This document shows, piece after piece, positions 49,185 to 58,197 of a stretch of DNA of 64,000 nt. The DNA comes from VXPW01 sp965115815 (lineage in GTDB: Bacteria > Pseudomonadota > Alphaproteobacteria > TMED109). The notes below the pieces were generated by a model. The model ran no database searches. It saw only the letters and a program-made list of their open reading frames with translations, and was not told the origin of the DNA. How positions within the stretch are numbered: position 1 is the first letter of the stretch; each line of letters begins with the position of its first letter. Position numbers and translations under genes: made by a program. The stretch covers positions 186,001 to 250,000 of the forward strand of contig OZ220465.1 in the NCBI GenBank assembly GCA_965115815.1, read 5' to 3'.

Positions 49185-49705
49185 ATGCCGGACACCACCC
49201 GCACCGACCGAAGTGCCGCACGCCATGGCGAGGTCCATACCGGTGTCATCGTCGTAGCGTCGAAATCTTCTGATGTTCGTTTTCGTGATCGGTTTCCCCG
49301 ACGATGTTCATCGCCAATGTCGAAGCCCGTCTCGCGGCTACGGTCGAAGGCCTTGACGATCGCATCGTATTGACCGGCTGAACGCCAGCGTGCGGGATCT
49401 CAGAGTTTGTTCCTAAAGTCGGTCATTCTCTGCCTTGGGACAAGAAGATGGGACATGAACAGAGCATTCTCGCGTACAAAGTGAGAACGAAATTTGCGGT
49501 ATTTGGTTAAAGAATCCACGCGAACACGATCATTGAACTGGACACATTCAGAACAAAAGCACAAGAAATGCATTTAGGAACAAACTCTCAGCGTGCGCGA
49601 TGTCGCCTTCGAAGGCTGATTCGGCGTCACTGAAATAACGCCTGGGCGCCAAGGATGCCCGCATAGCGGCCCGATCCCCTGCCCTCGACGGCCCGGCCCC
49701 GGCTG
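49185..49705 (+). pseudogene. coiled-coil array gene, copy 0 (decayed, broken by a MITE)
   Basis: Starts MPDTTRTDRSAARHGEVHTG with a GAGGAGAG RBS, like the later copies, then loses frame after VIVVAS. The LKTDITN repeats are missing. The block ASVRDL is interrupted by the MITE at 49403-49587 (duplicated TCA). Similarity resumes after it with the equivalent of SERFAALEGRFD and DARIAARP. It is the oldest member of the array. Confidence 0.75.
49403..49587. mobile_element. MITE, 185 bp, IS5-like ends
   Basis: Perfect 15-bp terminal inverted repeats GAGTTTGTTCCTAAA and TTTAGGAACAAACTC, flanked by the 3-bp duplication TCA. The interior is AT-rich and has no open frame. The parent element is not in this window. 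Confidence 0.88.
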
Positions 49706-49775
49706 ACTGGCCCGGTTCCCCTTGTCTTGGAGCCGACCGGGCACGCGAATGGTGGGATCCCTGCGGCCGGTTTCA

Positions 49776-49958
49776 GAGCCTGTACGGAAACTATGGAGCG
49801 GCCCCGATTCTGGTATCTGCGATGTGGCAGGAGAGTACATCGGGATCAGACAAGTCCATTCCACATCTGTCAGATTGCTTTCGAAGCGGTCTCTCCGACG
49901 CCGATACTTTGCACGAGCGGCCAGAATCGGGGCCGCTCCATAGTTTCCGTACAGGCTC
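49776..49958. mobile_element. MITE, 183 bp, derived from the IS5 element in hsdS
   Basis: Long perfect inverted repeats of about 37 bp starting GAGCCTGTACGGAAACTATG, flanked by TCA. The interior (about 49850-49925) still matches the 5-prime coding region of the IS5 transposase at 36100-36160, including CAGATTGCTTTCGAAGCGGT. It therefore arose by internal deletion of a relative of that IS5. Confidence 0.9.
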
Positions 49959-50027
49959 TCAGCCCCGGACCCAAGGCGTGCACCGTACCATTGCCGGATT
50001 GCTATGCTGCTGCGAGGAGAATGCCGA

Positions 50028-50477
50028 ATGTCGGACATCACCCGCCCCGACCGAAGTAAACCGCGCCACGGCGAGGTCCGTACCGCCGTCGTCGTCATTG
50101 CGTCGAATCTTCTGACGGTCGTTCTCGTGATCGGTTTCCTGATGACGTTCACCTACAATCACATCAGCGGCCTCAAGACCGACATCACCAACCTCAAGAC
50201 CGACATCATCAATGTCGAAGCCCGCCTGACGACCCACATCGTTGATGTCGAAGCCCGCCTGACGACCCACATCGTCGATGTCGAGGCCCGTCTCACGGCC
50301 AGGATCGACGGCCTGGACGACCGTATCGACCGGCTGGACGCCAGCGTGCGGGATCTCAGCGAGCGCTTTGCCGCCCTTGAAGGCCGATTCGACGCCACCG
50401 AGAAGCGCCTTGATGCCATGGATGCCCGCATCGCGGCCCGGCCCCCTGCCGCCGGCAGTCCGGCCCCGGCCGACTGA
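50028..50477 (+). CDS. one-helix membrane coiled-coil protein, array copy 1
   Basis: 149 residues. A short polar N-terminus (MSDITRPDRSKPRHGEVRTA) precedes one membrane helix VVIASNLLTVVLVIGFLMTF. The repeat region follows, with two LKTDI heptads, then three VEARLT units (two of VEARLTTHIVD and one VEARLTARIDG), then the constant coiled coil LDDRIDRLDASVRDLSERFA and ALEGRFDATEKRLDAMDARI. The C-terminal tail is ARPPAAGSPAPAD. It is the only copy with three VEARL units. Function unknown; the layout resembles repeat-bearing membrane proteins such as Borrelia Bdr only in style. The RBS GGAG precedes the ATG. Confidence 0.8.
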   Translation: MSDITRPDRSKPRHGEVRTAVVVIASNLLTVVLVIGFLMTFTYNHISGLKTDITNLKTDIINVEARLTTHIVDVEARLTTHIVDVEARLTARIDGLDDRIDRLDASVRDLSERFAALEGRFDATEKRLDAMDARIAARPPAAGSPAPAD

Positions 50478-50602
50478 CCCGGTTCCCCTCGTTCCGGAGC
50501 CGTCCGGGCCCGCGAACGACGGGATCCCTGCGGCCGGCCCCGGATCCATGGGGTGGCACCTATTCTCGTCGGATTGCTATCCTGCTGCAGGGAGAATGCC
50601 GA

Positions 50603-51061
50603 ATGCCGGACACCACCCGCACCGACCGAAGTGCCTCAAGCCATGGCGAGATTCGTACCGCCGTCATCGTCGTCGCGTCGAACCTTCTGACGGTCGTTCT
50701 CGTGATCGGTTTCCTGATGACGTTCACCTACAATCACATCAGCGGCCTCAAGACCGACATCACCAACCTCAAGACCGACATCACCAATCTCAAGACCGAC
50801 ATCACTAACCTCAAGACCGACATCGTCAATGTCGAAGCCCGCCTGACGACCCACATCGTCGATGTCGAGGCCCGTCTCACGGCCAGGATCGACGGCCTGG
50901 ACGACCGTATCGACCGGCTGGACGCCAGCGTGCGGGATCTCAGCGAGCGCTTTGCCGCCCTTGAAGGCCGATTCGACGCCACCGAGAAGCGCCTTGATGC
51001 CATGGATGCCCGCATCGCGGCCCGGCCCCCTGCCGCCGGCAGTCCGGCCCCGGCCGACTGA
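50603..51061 (+). CDS. one-helix membrane coiled-coil protein, array copy 2
   Basis: 152 residues, beginning MPDTTRTDRSASSHGEIRTA and sharing the membrane helix and the constant coiled coil with copy 1. It carries four consecutive LKTDI heptads (21-nt repeats CTCAAGACCGACATCACCAA with minor changes at 50750-50829) and two VEARL units. The upstream region, including GGATTGCTATCCTGCTGCAG and the RBS GGGAG, is duplicated with each copy, so each gene carries its own control region. Confidence 0.8.
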   Translation: MPDTTRTDRSASSHGEIRTAVIVVASNLLTVVLVIGFLMTFTYNHISGLKTDITNLKTDITNLKTDITNLKTDIVNVEARLTTHIVDVEARLTARIDGLDDRIDRLDASVRDLSERFAALEGRFDATEKRLDAMDARIAARPPAAGSPAPAD

Positions 51062-51186
51062 CCCGGTTCCCCTCGTTCCGGAGCCGTCCGGGCTCGCGAA
51101 CGACGGGATCCCTGCGGCCGGCCCCGGATCCATGGGGTGGCACCTATCCTCGTCGGATTGCTATCCTGCTGCAGGGAGAATGCCGA

Positions 51187-51603
51187 ATGCCGGACACCAC
51201 CCGCACCGACCGAAGTGCCTCAAGCCATGGCGAGATTCGTACCGCCGTCATCGTCGTCGCGTCGAACCTTCTGACGGTCGTTCTCGTGATCGGTTTCCTG
51301 ATGACGTTCACCTACAATCACATCAGCGGCCTCAAGACCGACATCACCAACCTCAAGACCGACATCGTCAATGTCGAAGCCCGCCTGACGACCCACATCG
51401 TCGATGTCGAGGCCCGTCTCACGGCCAGGATCGACGGCCTGGACGACCGTATCGACCGGTTGGACGCCAGCGTGCGAGATCTCAGCGAGCGCTTTGCCGC
51501 CCTTGAAGGCCGATTCGACGCCACCGAGAAGCGCCTTGATGCCATGGATGCCCGCATCGCGGCCCGGCCCCCTGCCGCCGGCAGTCCGGCCCCGGCCGAC
51601 TGA
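51187..51603 (+). CDS. one-helix membrane coiled-coil protein, array copy 3
   Basis: 138 residues. It is virtually identical to copy 2 except that only two LKTDI heptads are present, a difference of exactly 42 nt. The spacing from copy 2 to copy 3 is 584 bp and from copy 3 to copy 4 is 542 bp, which reflects that 42-nt difference. Near-identity of flanks and genes points to recent tandem duplication with slippage in the heptad region. Confidence 0.8.
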   Translation: MPDTTRTDRSASSHGEIRTAVIVVASNLLTVVLVIGFLMTFTYNHISGLKTDITNLKTDIVNVEARLTTHIVDVEARLTARIDGLDDRIDRLDASVRDLSERFAALEGRFDATEKRLDAMDARIAARPPAAGSPAPAD

Positions 51604-51728
51604 CCCGGTTCCCCTCGTTCCGGAGCCGTCCGGGCCCGCGAACGACGGGATCCCTGCGGCCGGCCCCGGATCCATGGGGTGGCACCTATCCTCGTCGGAT
51701 TGCTATCCTGCTGCAGGGAGAATGCCGA

Positions 51729-52166
51729 ATGCCGGACACCACCCGCACCGACCGAAGTGCTTCAAGCCATGGCGAGATTCGTACCGCCGTCATCGTCGTC
51801 GCGTCGAACCTTCTGACGGTCGTTCTCGTGATCGGTTTCCTGATGACGTTCACCTACAATCACATCAGCGGCCTCAAGACCGACATCACCAACCTCAAGA
51901 CCGACATCACCAACCTCAAGACCGACATCGTTGATGTCGAAGCCCGCCTGACGACCCACATCGTCGATGTCGAGGCCCGTCTCACGGCCAGGATCGACGG
52001 CCTGGACGACCGTATCGACCGGCTGGACGCCAGCGTGCGGGATCTCAGCGAGCGCTTTGCCGCCCTCGAAGGCCGATTCGACGCCACCGAGAAGCGCCTT
52101 GATGCCATGGATGCCCGCATCGCGGCCCGACCCCCGACTGCCGCCGGCCCGGCTTCGGCCGACTGA
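51729..52166 (+). CDS. one-helix membrane coiled-coil protein, array copy 4
   Basis: 145 residues with three LKTDI heptads, two VEARL units (the first preceded by IVDVEARL instead of IVNVEARL) and the same constant coiled coil. The C-terminal tail differs (ARPPTAAGPASAD) and the downstream sequence departs from the other copies after about 52200, so this is the end of the array. Confidence 0.8.
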   Translation: MPDTTRTDRSASSHGEIRTAVIVVASNLLTVVLVIGFLMTFTYNHISGLKTDITNLKTDITNLKTDIVDVEARLTTHIVDVEARLTARIDGLDDRIDRLDASVRDLSERFAALEGRFDATEKRLDAMDARIAARPPTAAGPASAD

Positions 52167-52985
52167 CTCGGTTCCCCTCGCCCTGGAACCGGCTGGGCCC
52201 GCCGGACGGCGCGATCCCTGCGGCCGGCCCCGGATCCATGGGGTGCACCGTACCCTCGCCGGCGAGCGTCGAAACCCTTCCTGCCGGTGCATGCGCGGGC
52301 CCGGACAGGCGCGTGTCGCTCAAGATTCCGCGATCATGGAGCCTCGGGGGACAGGCACGTGACCGGAACGTCCACGCCATACCTGCATGACGGTCTGCCG
52401 TGCGGAACGGCCGTGCCTCTCGACCGGCCCCGCACATGCCGTGCACTGGGCGCCTCCGTGGCAGGTTGCCGACCGTCGCGTGCCGGTTTCCGGGACCGGG
52501 CCGGCCAGCGGCCTCCGGGGGCCGGGTCCCCGGAGGCCGTCACGACAGGCTGCCGGAACGGGTTCGAGATGCGCCGGACGGCCCTGCGCTCCATGCACGC
52601 GAAGGTCCATCTTGCGGCACGTTTCCGACCGTTTCCGGGAGCAGCGGACCGTTTCGGCATGCCGGCGGCCGGGCGCGATGGTGCTGCGCAAGGGCGCCCC
52701 GCTTCATCACGGTTCCGGCGATGTCCCGGTGCCGGTCACGTCGCGGCGGACGGACCATCCGCGGAGGGGCCCCGGATTCCCGGCCGTGCGAACCGGTGCA
52801 CGAGGCGGCCGGCGCCGATGGCGGCCCCGCAGGGCATGCCCCGCCCCGAGGGTTCGCCGAGACCGCCGCGGTCGGGATTCCCGAAGAGGGCCCCGGTGCG
52901 GCGCGCCTGATGGTTGCGTTTCGTGGTTGTTGGCGCGTATATTACAGATGCGGGGATCCCCGCCCGCCTCCGGCCGAGTCCATAC
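52167..52985. other. 0.8-kb stretch between the array and hflK, no recognised gene
   Basis: The first 90 bp still match the intergenic unit of the array (GATCCCTGCGGCCGGCCCCG). The rest is GC-rich without a family signature. The hflK promoter should lie in the last 100 bp, but I see no clear match. Confidence 0.4.
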
Positions 52986-54074
52986 ATGTCCTGGAACAAT
53001 CAGAACGGCCCTTGGGGGTCGGACCGCGGGTCCGGCAACTGGGGCAGCGGATCGGGAGGCCCTCTTTCGGGCGGCCCGTCCCAGAATCCCTTGGGCGATG
53101 CCGCCAACGCTGCCCGGAAGTTCTTCCGATCGCTGGGCCCCGGCGGCAAGAAACTGATCCTGCTGGGGATCGCGGTCGTCGCCGGACTGTGGCTGGCGAG
53201 CGGATTCTATACCGTGGGACCGCAGGAACAGGGTGTCGTGCTTCGGTTCGGGAAGTATGTTTCGACCACCCAGCCCGGCCTGAACTACGTGCTGCCCCGT
53301 CCGATCGAGGAATCGATCGTCGTTCCCGTGACCCGGACGCGAAACGTCGAGATCGGATTTCGCAGCGGCGGCAGCGGCACCCGGAACGTCGACGACGAGA
53401 GCCTGATGCTGACCGGCGACGAGAACATCATCGATGTCAACTTCGTGGTGCAGTGGGTGATCGGCAACGCCGGCGATTTCGTCTTCAACCTCCGGAATCC
53501 GGATCAGAATGTCCGCGACAGCGCCGAAAGCGTGATGCGGGAGATCATCGGCCGCACCCCGATCGAGTTCGCGCTCGCCGAGGGACGCGACCAGGTGCGC
53601 CGGGAGGCGCAGCTTCTGCTGCAGGACATCCTCGACCGGTACCAGACCGGAATCGCGGTCACGGCCCTGCTGATCCAGCGCGCGGACCCGCCACCGCAGG
53701 TCATCGACGATTACCGGGATGTCCAGCGCGCGCGGGCCGATCAGGAGCGTCTGGTAAACGAGGCACAGGCGTACGCCAACCGGATCGTGCCTGAGGCCAA
53801 GGGCGAGGCCGCCCAGATTCGCGAGGGCGCGGAGGCCTACCGCCAGCGGGTGATTGCAGAGGCCGACGGTGCGGCCCAGCGTTTCCTCTCGGTCTACCGG
53901 GAGTACGAGCAGGCCAAGGGCGTGACGCGCCAGCGGATCTACCTGGAAACGATGGAAGCACTGATGAGCAACATGAACAAGGTGATTGTCGACGATTCGG
54001 GCAGCGGGGGCGTCGTTCCCTATCTGCCGCTGCCGGAACTCCGCCGGCGGGCCATTGAAGAGGGTGCCGGCTGA
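52986..54074 (+). CDS. hflK: HflK, membrane subunit of the FtsH modulator
   Basis: 362 residues. A Gly/Ser/Asn-rich cytosolic N-terminus (MSWNNQNGPWGSDRGSGNWG) is followed by one membrane helix LILLGIAVVAGLWLASGFYT. The SPFH/Band-7 domain starts VGPQEQGVVLRFGKYVSTTQ and contains TGDENIIDVNFVVQWVI and REIIGRTPIEFALAEGRDQV. The C-terminal coiled coil (ADQERLVNEAQAYANRIVPE, then AKGEAAQIREGAEAYRQRVI) packs with HflC. HflKC forms cage-like membrane microdomains around FtsH and tunes its proteolysis. The start was chosen at the conserved MSWNN. TGATG overlap with hflC shows coupling. Confidence 0.95.
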   Translation: MSWNNQNGPWGSDRGSGNWGSGSGGPLSGGPSQNPLGDAANAARKFFRSLGPGGKKLILLGIAVVAGLWLASGFYTVGPQEQGVVLRFGKYVSTTQPGLNYVLPRPIEESIVVPVTRTRNVEIGFRSGGSGTRNVDDESLMLTGDENIIDVNFVVQWVIGNAGDFVFNLRNPDQNVRDSAESVMREIIGRTPIEFALAEGRDQVRREAQLLLQDILDRYQTGIAVTALLIQRADPPPQVIDDYRDVQRARADQERLVNEAQAYANRIVPEAKGEAAQIREGAEAYRQRVIAEADGAAQRFLSVYREYEQAKGVTRQRIYLETMEALMSNMNKVIVDDSGSGGVVPYLPLPELRRRAIEEGAG

Positions 54075-54952
54075 TGTCGCGGATGGCCGGAATCGTTCTC
54101 GGAGCCCTTGCTGCCGTCGCGCTCGTTGCCGCCTACGAGAGCTTCTTCATCGTCGACGAGCGGGAGCAGATCATCGTCCTGCAGTTCGGCGAGCCGCGGC
54201 GCGTGGTACAGGATCCCGGGCTGCAATGGAAAATCCCCTTCATTCAGAACCTGACGGTATTCGACCGCCGGATCCTCCTGTTCGACTCTCCGGCCGAGGA
54301 GATCATTGCTTCGGACCAGAAGCGCCTGATCGTCGACGCCTTCGCACGGTACCGGATCGTCGATCCGCTGCTCTACTTCCAGACCATCCGGTTCGAAGTG
54401 GCACTCCGCACGCGCCTCGGCTCCATCATCAACGACAGTCTCCGGCAGGTGCTCGGCGGGGTGCCCCTCCAATCCGTGATTTCCGATCAGCGGGCCGAGC
54501 TGATGGCCGCGGTGGCGAACAGCGTCCGCCGCGAGGCCCTTCCCTTCGGCCTTCACATCGAGGACGTGCGCATCCGGCGCGCCGATCTTCCCAACGAGAA
54601 TTCGGAAGCCATCTACCGGCGGATGCAAACCGAGCGCCAGCAGGAAGCGGCGCAGATCCGAGCGGAAGGCGAGGAAGAGGCCCGTCGGGTGCGGGCAGCC
54701 GCCGACCGGGACAAGACCGTGATTCTCGCGGAAGCCGAGCGCGATGCCGACGTGCTGCGCGGACGGGGCGACGCCGAAAAGAACCGGATCTTCGCGAACG
54801 CGTTCGGGCAGGATCCCGAGTTCTTTGCGTTCTACCGGTCGATGCAGGCCTACGCAAAGGCGCTTTCCGCCGACGATACGACGATGGTGTTGTCCCCGAA
54901 CAGCCAGTTTTTCCAGTTCTTCGGCACCGATGCGGCCACCGTCGGCGAATAG
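54074..54952 (+). CDS. hflC: HflC, membrane subunit of the FtsH modulator
   Basis: 292 residues. The N-terminal membrane anchor is MAGIVLGALAAVALVAAYES, then the SPFH domain begins FFIVDEREQIIVLQFGEPRR. It includes PGLQWKIPFIQNLTVFDRR and RLIVDAFARYRIVDPLLYFQ. The coiled coil RMQTERQQEAAQIRAEGEEE, ARRVRAAADRDKTVILAEAE and the end FYRSMQAYAKALSADDTTMV, then LSPNSQFFQFF, are standard. It is the second gene of the hflK-hflC-DUF2065-degP group and ends in TAG. Confidence 0.95.
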   Translation: MSRMAGIVLGALAAVALVAAYESFFIVDEREQIIVLQFGEPRRVVQDPGLQWKIPFIQNLTVFDRRILLFDSPAEEIIASDQKRLIVDAFARYRIVDPLLYFQTIRFEVALRTRLGSIINDSLRQVLGGVPLQSVISDQRAELMAAVANSVRREALPFGLHIEDVRIRRADLPNENSEAIYRRMQTERQQEAAQIRAEGEEEARRVRAAADRDKTVILAEAERDADVLRGRGDAEKNRIFANAFGQDPEFFAFYRSMQAYAKALSADDTTMVLSPNSQFFQFFGTDAATVGE

Positions 54953-54972
54953 GACCGGACAGGCGCCTCCCG

Positions 54973-55158
54973 TTGGATGACCTGTGGGCGGCGCTCGGGC
55001 TTGTGCTGGTGATCGAAGGCGCACTATATGCGCTGTTCCCGGACGGCATGCGAGATATGCTGAAGCGGTCGCTCGGCCTCCCGGCCTCCACGGTGCGGGC
55101 GGCGGGCATCGCGGGAGCAGGCGTCGGCCTGCTCGTGATCTGGCTCCTCCGGGGTTGA
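54973..55158 (+). CDS. DUF2065 small membrane protein
   Basis: 61 residues, two membrane helices: LWAALGLVLVIEGALYALFP and VRAAGIAGAGVGLLVIWLLRG. The sequence LVLVIEGALYALFPDGMRDM is the DUF2065 signature, a family almost always found after hflC. The only start in a sensible place is TTG at 54973 with GGACAGG upstream. It begins 20 bp after the hflC stop, so it is probably in the same transcript. Function unknown. Confidence 0.8.
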   Translation: MDDLWAALGLVLVIEGALYALFPDGMRDMLKRSLGLPASTVRAAGIAGAGVGLLVIWLLRG

Positions 55159-55187
55159 ATCCCCTCGTTCATGCCCGGAGGTACTCC

Positions 55188-56669
55188 ATGATCCGCCCGT
55201 CCCTCGTCTGCCGCGTGGTTGCCGCATCCTGTCTGGCCGCCGTTCTCACGGGGACCCCGACCGCACGCATGCTGGCGGCGGACGCGTCCCTGCCGGATTT
55301 TGCCGATCTCACGGAACGATTGCTGCCGTCGGTGGTCAGTGTCGCGACGGTGATGCGGACGGCCGGCGGCCAGCGTTCCCGGCCGCAGATGCCGATGCCC
55401 CCCGATGCGTTTCCGCCCAACTCGCCGTTTCGCGATTTCTTCCGGGACTTTTTCGAGCGGGGTCCGCAGCAGGCGCCGACCCCCCGACCGCCGCGCGGCT
55501 TCGGTGGCGGCTCCGGGTTCCTGATCGGCGCGGACGGCTATATCGTCACCAATCACCACGTGATCGAGGATGCCGACGAGATTGCCGTGACCCTGCACGA
55601 CGGCAAGACGTACACCGCCGAGATCAAGGGATCGGACCCCAAGACCGATCTCGCCATCCTCAAGATCGAAGCCGATACTCCGCTGCCGGTCGTCGAATGG
55701 GGCGATTCGGACGCGGCCCGGATGGGGAACTGGGTGTTCGCGATCGGCAATCCGTTCGGTCTGAGCAGCACGCTCACGGTGGGCGTGATCTCGGCCTTGG
55801 CCCGCGACATCCGTTCGGGACCTTTCGATTCCTATATCCAGACGGATGCGGCCATCAACCGCGGAAATTCGGGCGGCCCCCTGTTCAATCTCGAGGGTGA
55901 GGTCATCGGCGTCAATACGTCGATCTATTCGCCGCCCGGCGGGGCCGGCGGCTCCGTCGGAATCGGCTTTGCCGTGCCTTCCTCCATCGCGAAGACGGTC
56001 GTTGCCCAGATCATGGAACTCGGGCGTACGCGCCGGGGCTGGCTGGGTGTGCAGATCCAGGGGGTCGGAGAGGACATCGCCGAGTCGCTGCGCCTGGAAG
56101 AGCCGGCCGGCGCCCTGGTCGCCGTCGTGTTTCCCGACAGTCCCGCGGCCCAGGCCGGGGTGCAGCCGGGTGACGTGCTTCTGGAATTCGACGGAAACGA
56201 CATCCCGACCGTGCGGGATCTGCCCCGCATGGTGGCCGGCACCGAGGTCGGGAGCGAGATCGAGATCGCGCTATGGCGCGACGGGCGGATGGAAACGGTG
56301 CAGGTCAAGCTGGGCGAGCTCGAAGAGGCCGAAGCGACCCTGACCAACGCCGATGCAACGCCTGCCCGCGCGGAGTCCCTGGGCCTCATGCTCTCGACCC
56401 TGACCCCGGCCGAACGGTTGCGCCTCACGATCGATGAAGACGTTCGCGGCGTGGTGGTGACCGGGATTGCGGCCGATTCGGATGCCGCCACCAAGGGCAT
56501 GCAGGTCGGCGACGTCATCCAGGAGGTCGACCGCAAGCGCGTGACCACACCGGCGGAGGTGGTCGAGGAGGTCGAACGGCTGCAGCAGGACGGACGGACA
56601 TCGATCCTGCTGCTCGTCAACCGCGAGGGCAACCACCTGTTCGTTGCGCTGCGCACCGCGGAGAGCTGA
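55188..56669 (+). CDS. degP: periplasmic serine protease Do (DegP/HtrA/MucD type)
   Basis: 493 residues with signal peptide MIRPSLVCRVVAASCLAAVL (cleavage near MLAADA). The trypsin-like domain has TNHHVIEDADEIAVTLHDGK (His 124), KTDLAILKIEA (Asp 154) and AINRGNSGGPLFNLEGEVIG (Ser 228), followed by two PDZ domains (GWLGVQIQGVGEDIAESLRL and a second from about 400). The LA loop PPNSPFRDFFRDFFERG is typical. It degrades or chaperones misfolded envelope proteins. GGAGG five bases before the ATG is a strong RBS. It lies 30 bp after DUF2065 and may be co-transcribed with hflKC. Confidence 0.95.
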   Translation: MIRPSLVCRVVAASCLAAVLTGTPTARMLAADASLPDFADLTERLLPSVVSVATVMRTAGGQRSRPQMPMPPDAFPPNSPFRDFFRDFFERGPQQAPTPRPPRGFGGGSGFLIGADGYIVTNHHVIEDADEIAVTLHDGKTYTAEIKGSDPKTDLAILKIEADTPLPVVEWGDSDAARMGNWVFAIGNPFGLSSTLTVGVISALARDIRSGPFDSYIQTDAAINRGNSGGPLFNLEGEVIGVNTSIYSPPGGAGGSVGIGFAVPSSIAKTVVAQIMELGRTRRGWLGVQIQGVGEDIAESLRLEEPAGALVAVVFPDSPAAQAGVQPGDVLLEFDGNDIPTVRDLPRMVAGTEVGSEIEIALWRDGRMETVQVKLGELEEAEATLTNADATPARAESLGLMLSTLTPAERLRLTIDEDVRGVVVTGIAADSDAATKGMQVGDVIQEVDRKRVTTPAEVVEEVERLQQDGRTSILLLVNREGNHLFVALRTAES

Positions 56670-56716
56670 TCGGCTCGGCCCGGCCTCCTGCCCTCGCGGA
56701 TTCCGAAGGGCCGCGG

Positions 56717-57670
56717 GTGTTTGCGGTGGCCGGGCCCACGGCCTCCGGCAAGTCGGCGCTGGCGGAAGCGCTGGCCCGTCGACTCGGCGGGCAGGTCGTC
56801 AACGCGGACAGCGTGCAGCTCTACGGTGCCTTCCGGATCCTGACTGCGAGGCCGAGTCCGGCCGCCGAACGACGAATCCCGCATCGCCTGTACGGCATAC
56901 TTGGTCCCCGCGACCGCTGTTCCGCTGGGCGCTGGCGGGAGCTTGCGCTGCAGGCGGTCGCCGACGGTCATGCCGCCGGACGCGCTTCCGTCGTGGTCGG
57001 AGGAAGCGGGCTGTACCTGGAGGCGCTGCTTCGCGGACTTGCCGCAGTCCCGCCGGTTCCGGACCCGGTTCGACGCCGGGTGCTCAGGCGTCTGGAGGAA
57101 GTGGGTCCGGCGGCACTGCATGCCGAACTTCGCGACGTCGATCCCGCACTGGCCGACCGTTTGGATCCGGGCGACCGGCAGCGCATAGCACGGGGCTGGG
57201 AAGTCTGGCTGGCTACCGGTCGGACCCTGTCTTCGTGGCAGCAGGAGCCGCCCGTGGGCGGCCTGCCGGCCCGCCGGATCCTGCTGCACCCGCCGAGGAA
57301 TGCGGTGCGGGCGGCGATCGAAACCCGGGTTCGCCGCATGCTGGCTGCCGGGGCGCTGGACGAGGTGCGGGCGTTTCGGGAACTTTCCGTGCCCGGGGAT
57401 GCGCCGGTCTGGAAGGCGCACGGCCTGCGCCCGCTGTCCGGATATCTTTGCGGAACGCTCACGCTGGATTCGGCGGTGGCGCGCACGGTCGACGAAACCC
57501 GCCGGTACGCGCGCCGTCAGGATACGTGGTTCCGCGGCCGATACGCTGCGGACTGCGTGCTGGATCAGGCTCCGGAATCCGTGGCTTCTGCCCCGGACGC
57601 CCTGGCTCGGAAGATCCTCGTGGCGGGAACGGGCTCGGCAGGGTCGCTGCGGTTCCGACGGCACCCGTGA
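56717..57670 (+). CDS. miaA: tRNA dimethylallyltransferase
   Basis: 317 residues. The P-loop is FAVAGPTASGKSALAEALAR, followed by VVNADSVQLYGAFRILTARP with the conserved Asp and Gln, VPHRLYG-like IPHRLYGILGPRDRCSAGRW, and VVVGGSGLYLEALLRGLAAV. VPDPVRRRVLRRLEEVGPAA leads to the insertion domain. MiaA transfers a dimethylallyl group to A37 of UNN-decoding tRNAs. The start is GTG at 56717, just before the P-loop strand. The frame is open back to the degP stop, so a slightly longer N-terminus is possible. Placement next to degP fits alphaproteobacterial gene order. Confidence 0.92.
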   Translation: MFAVAGPTASGKSALAEALARRLGGQVVNADSVQLYGAFRILTARPSPAAERRIPHRLYGILGPRDRCSAGRWRELALQAVADGHAAGRASVVVGGSGLYLEALLRGLAAVPPVPDPVRRRVLRRLEEVGPAALHAELRDVDPALADRLDPGDRQRIARGWEVWLATGRTLSSWQQEPPVGGLPARRILLHPPRNAVRAAIETRVRRMLAAGALDEVRAFRELSVPGDAPVWKAHGLRPLSGYLCGTLTLDSAVARTVDETRRYARRQDTWFRGRYAADCVLDQAPESVASAPDALARKILVAGTGSAGSLRFRRHP

Positions 57671-58197
57671 TGCGTGTTTCCGGACGGGTCTTCGCGCACC
57701 GGGACTCGTTTGTTGTCCGGCGCGGGGCGCTCCGGACAGGCTCGGAGGTCCCTTCGGAAGCGGGTTGCGTTGTCGATGTGCCGGTTCCGGTCCCGAGAAG
57801 GCGTCACCCGCTTCAAGAACGGCTACTCTGTCGCCGCCGTCTTCCGCCGATCACGACGAAAAATGTTCCGGGTTCTCGCACGGTTGCGATTCGGCCGCTT
57901 GCGCTGCTGCAGGTCCGCGCCCGGGGCTCGGCAAGGAAGAAGCGAAACGATGAACGGTGGGTGCGGGAAGGTGGGATTCCCCATGGGAGGAATGGCGCCG
58001 AAGGTCGGGCGGCCCTCTCCGGATCAGATACGATCCCCCTCTTGGGATCGTCGCTCCTGCCCACTTCGCAACGAATCCCGGGGCCGGGGGGCACGGCCAT
58101 CCCACGCTAGGTTTGTTGGAAGGTTGGGTTCCGCAGGTTCCGGATGATTCGTATTGGTACTGGCTTTTTGTGAAGCGGCGTGGTATCCGTGGTGGTC
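57671..58197. other. intergenic stretch with a dispersed repeat
   Basis: No gene was recognised. 57737-57865 is similar to 21711-21846 in the porin region. Both copies are intergenic and end in AATGTTCC. Confidence 0.5.

Noticed and set aside
50160..51940. Regularly spaced 21-nt repeats that could suggest a CRISPR array
   Set aside because: They are in-frame heptad codons (LKTDITN) inside open genes, directly adjacent without unique spacers, and no cas genes are near.
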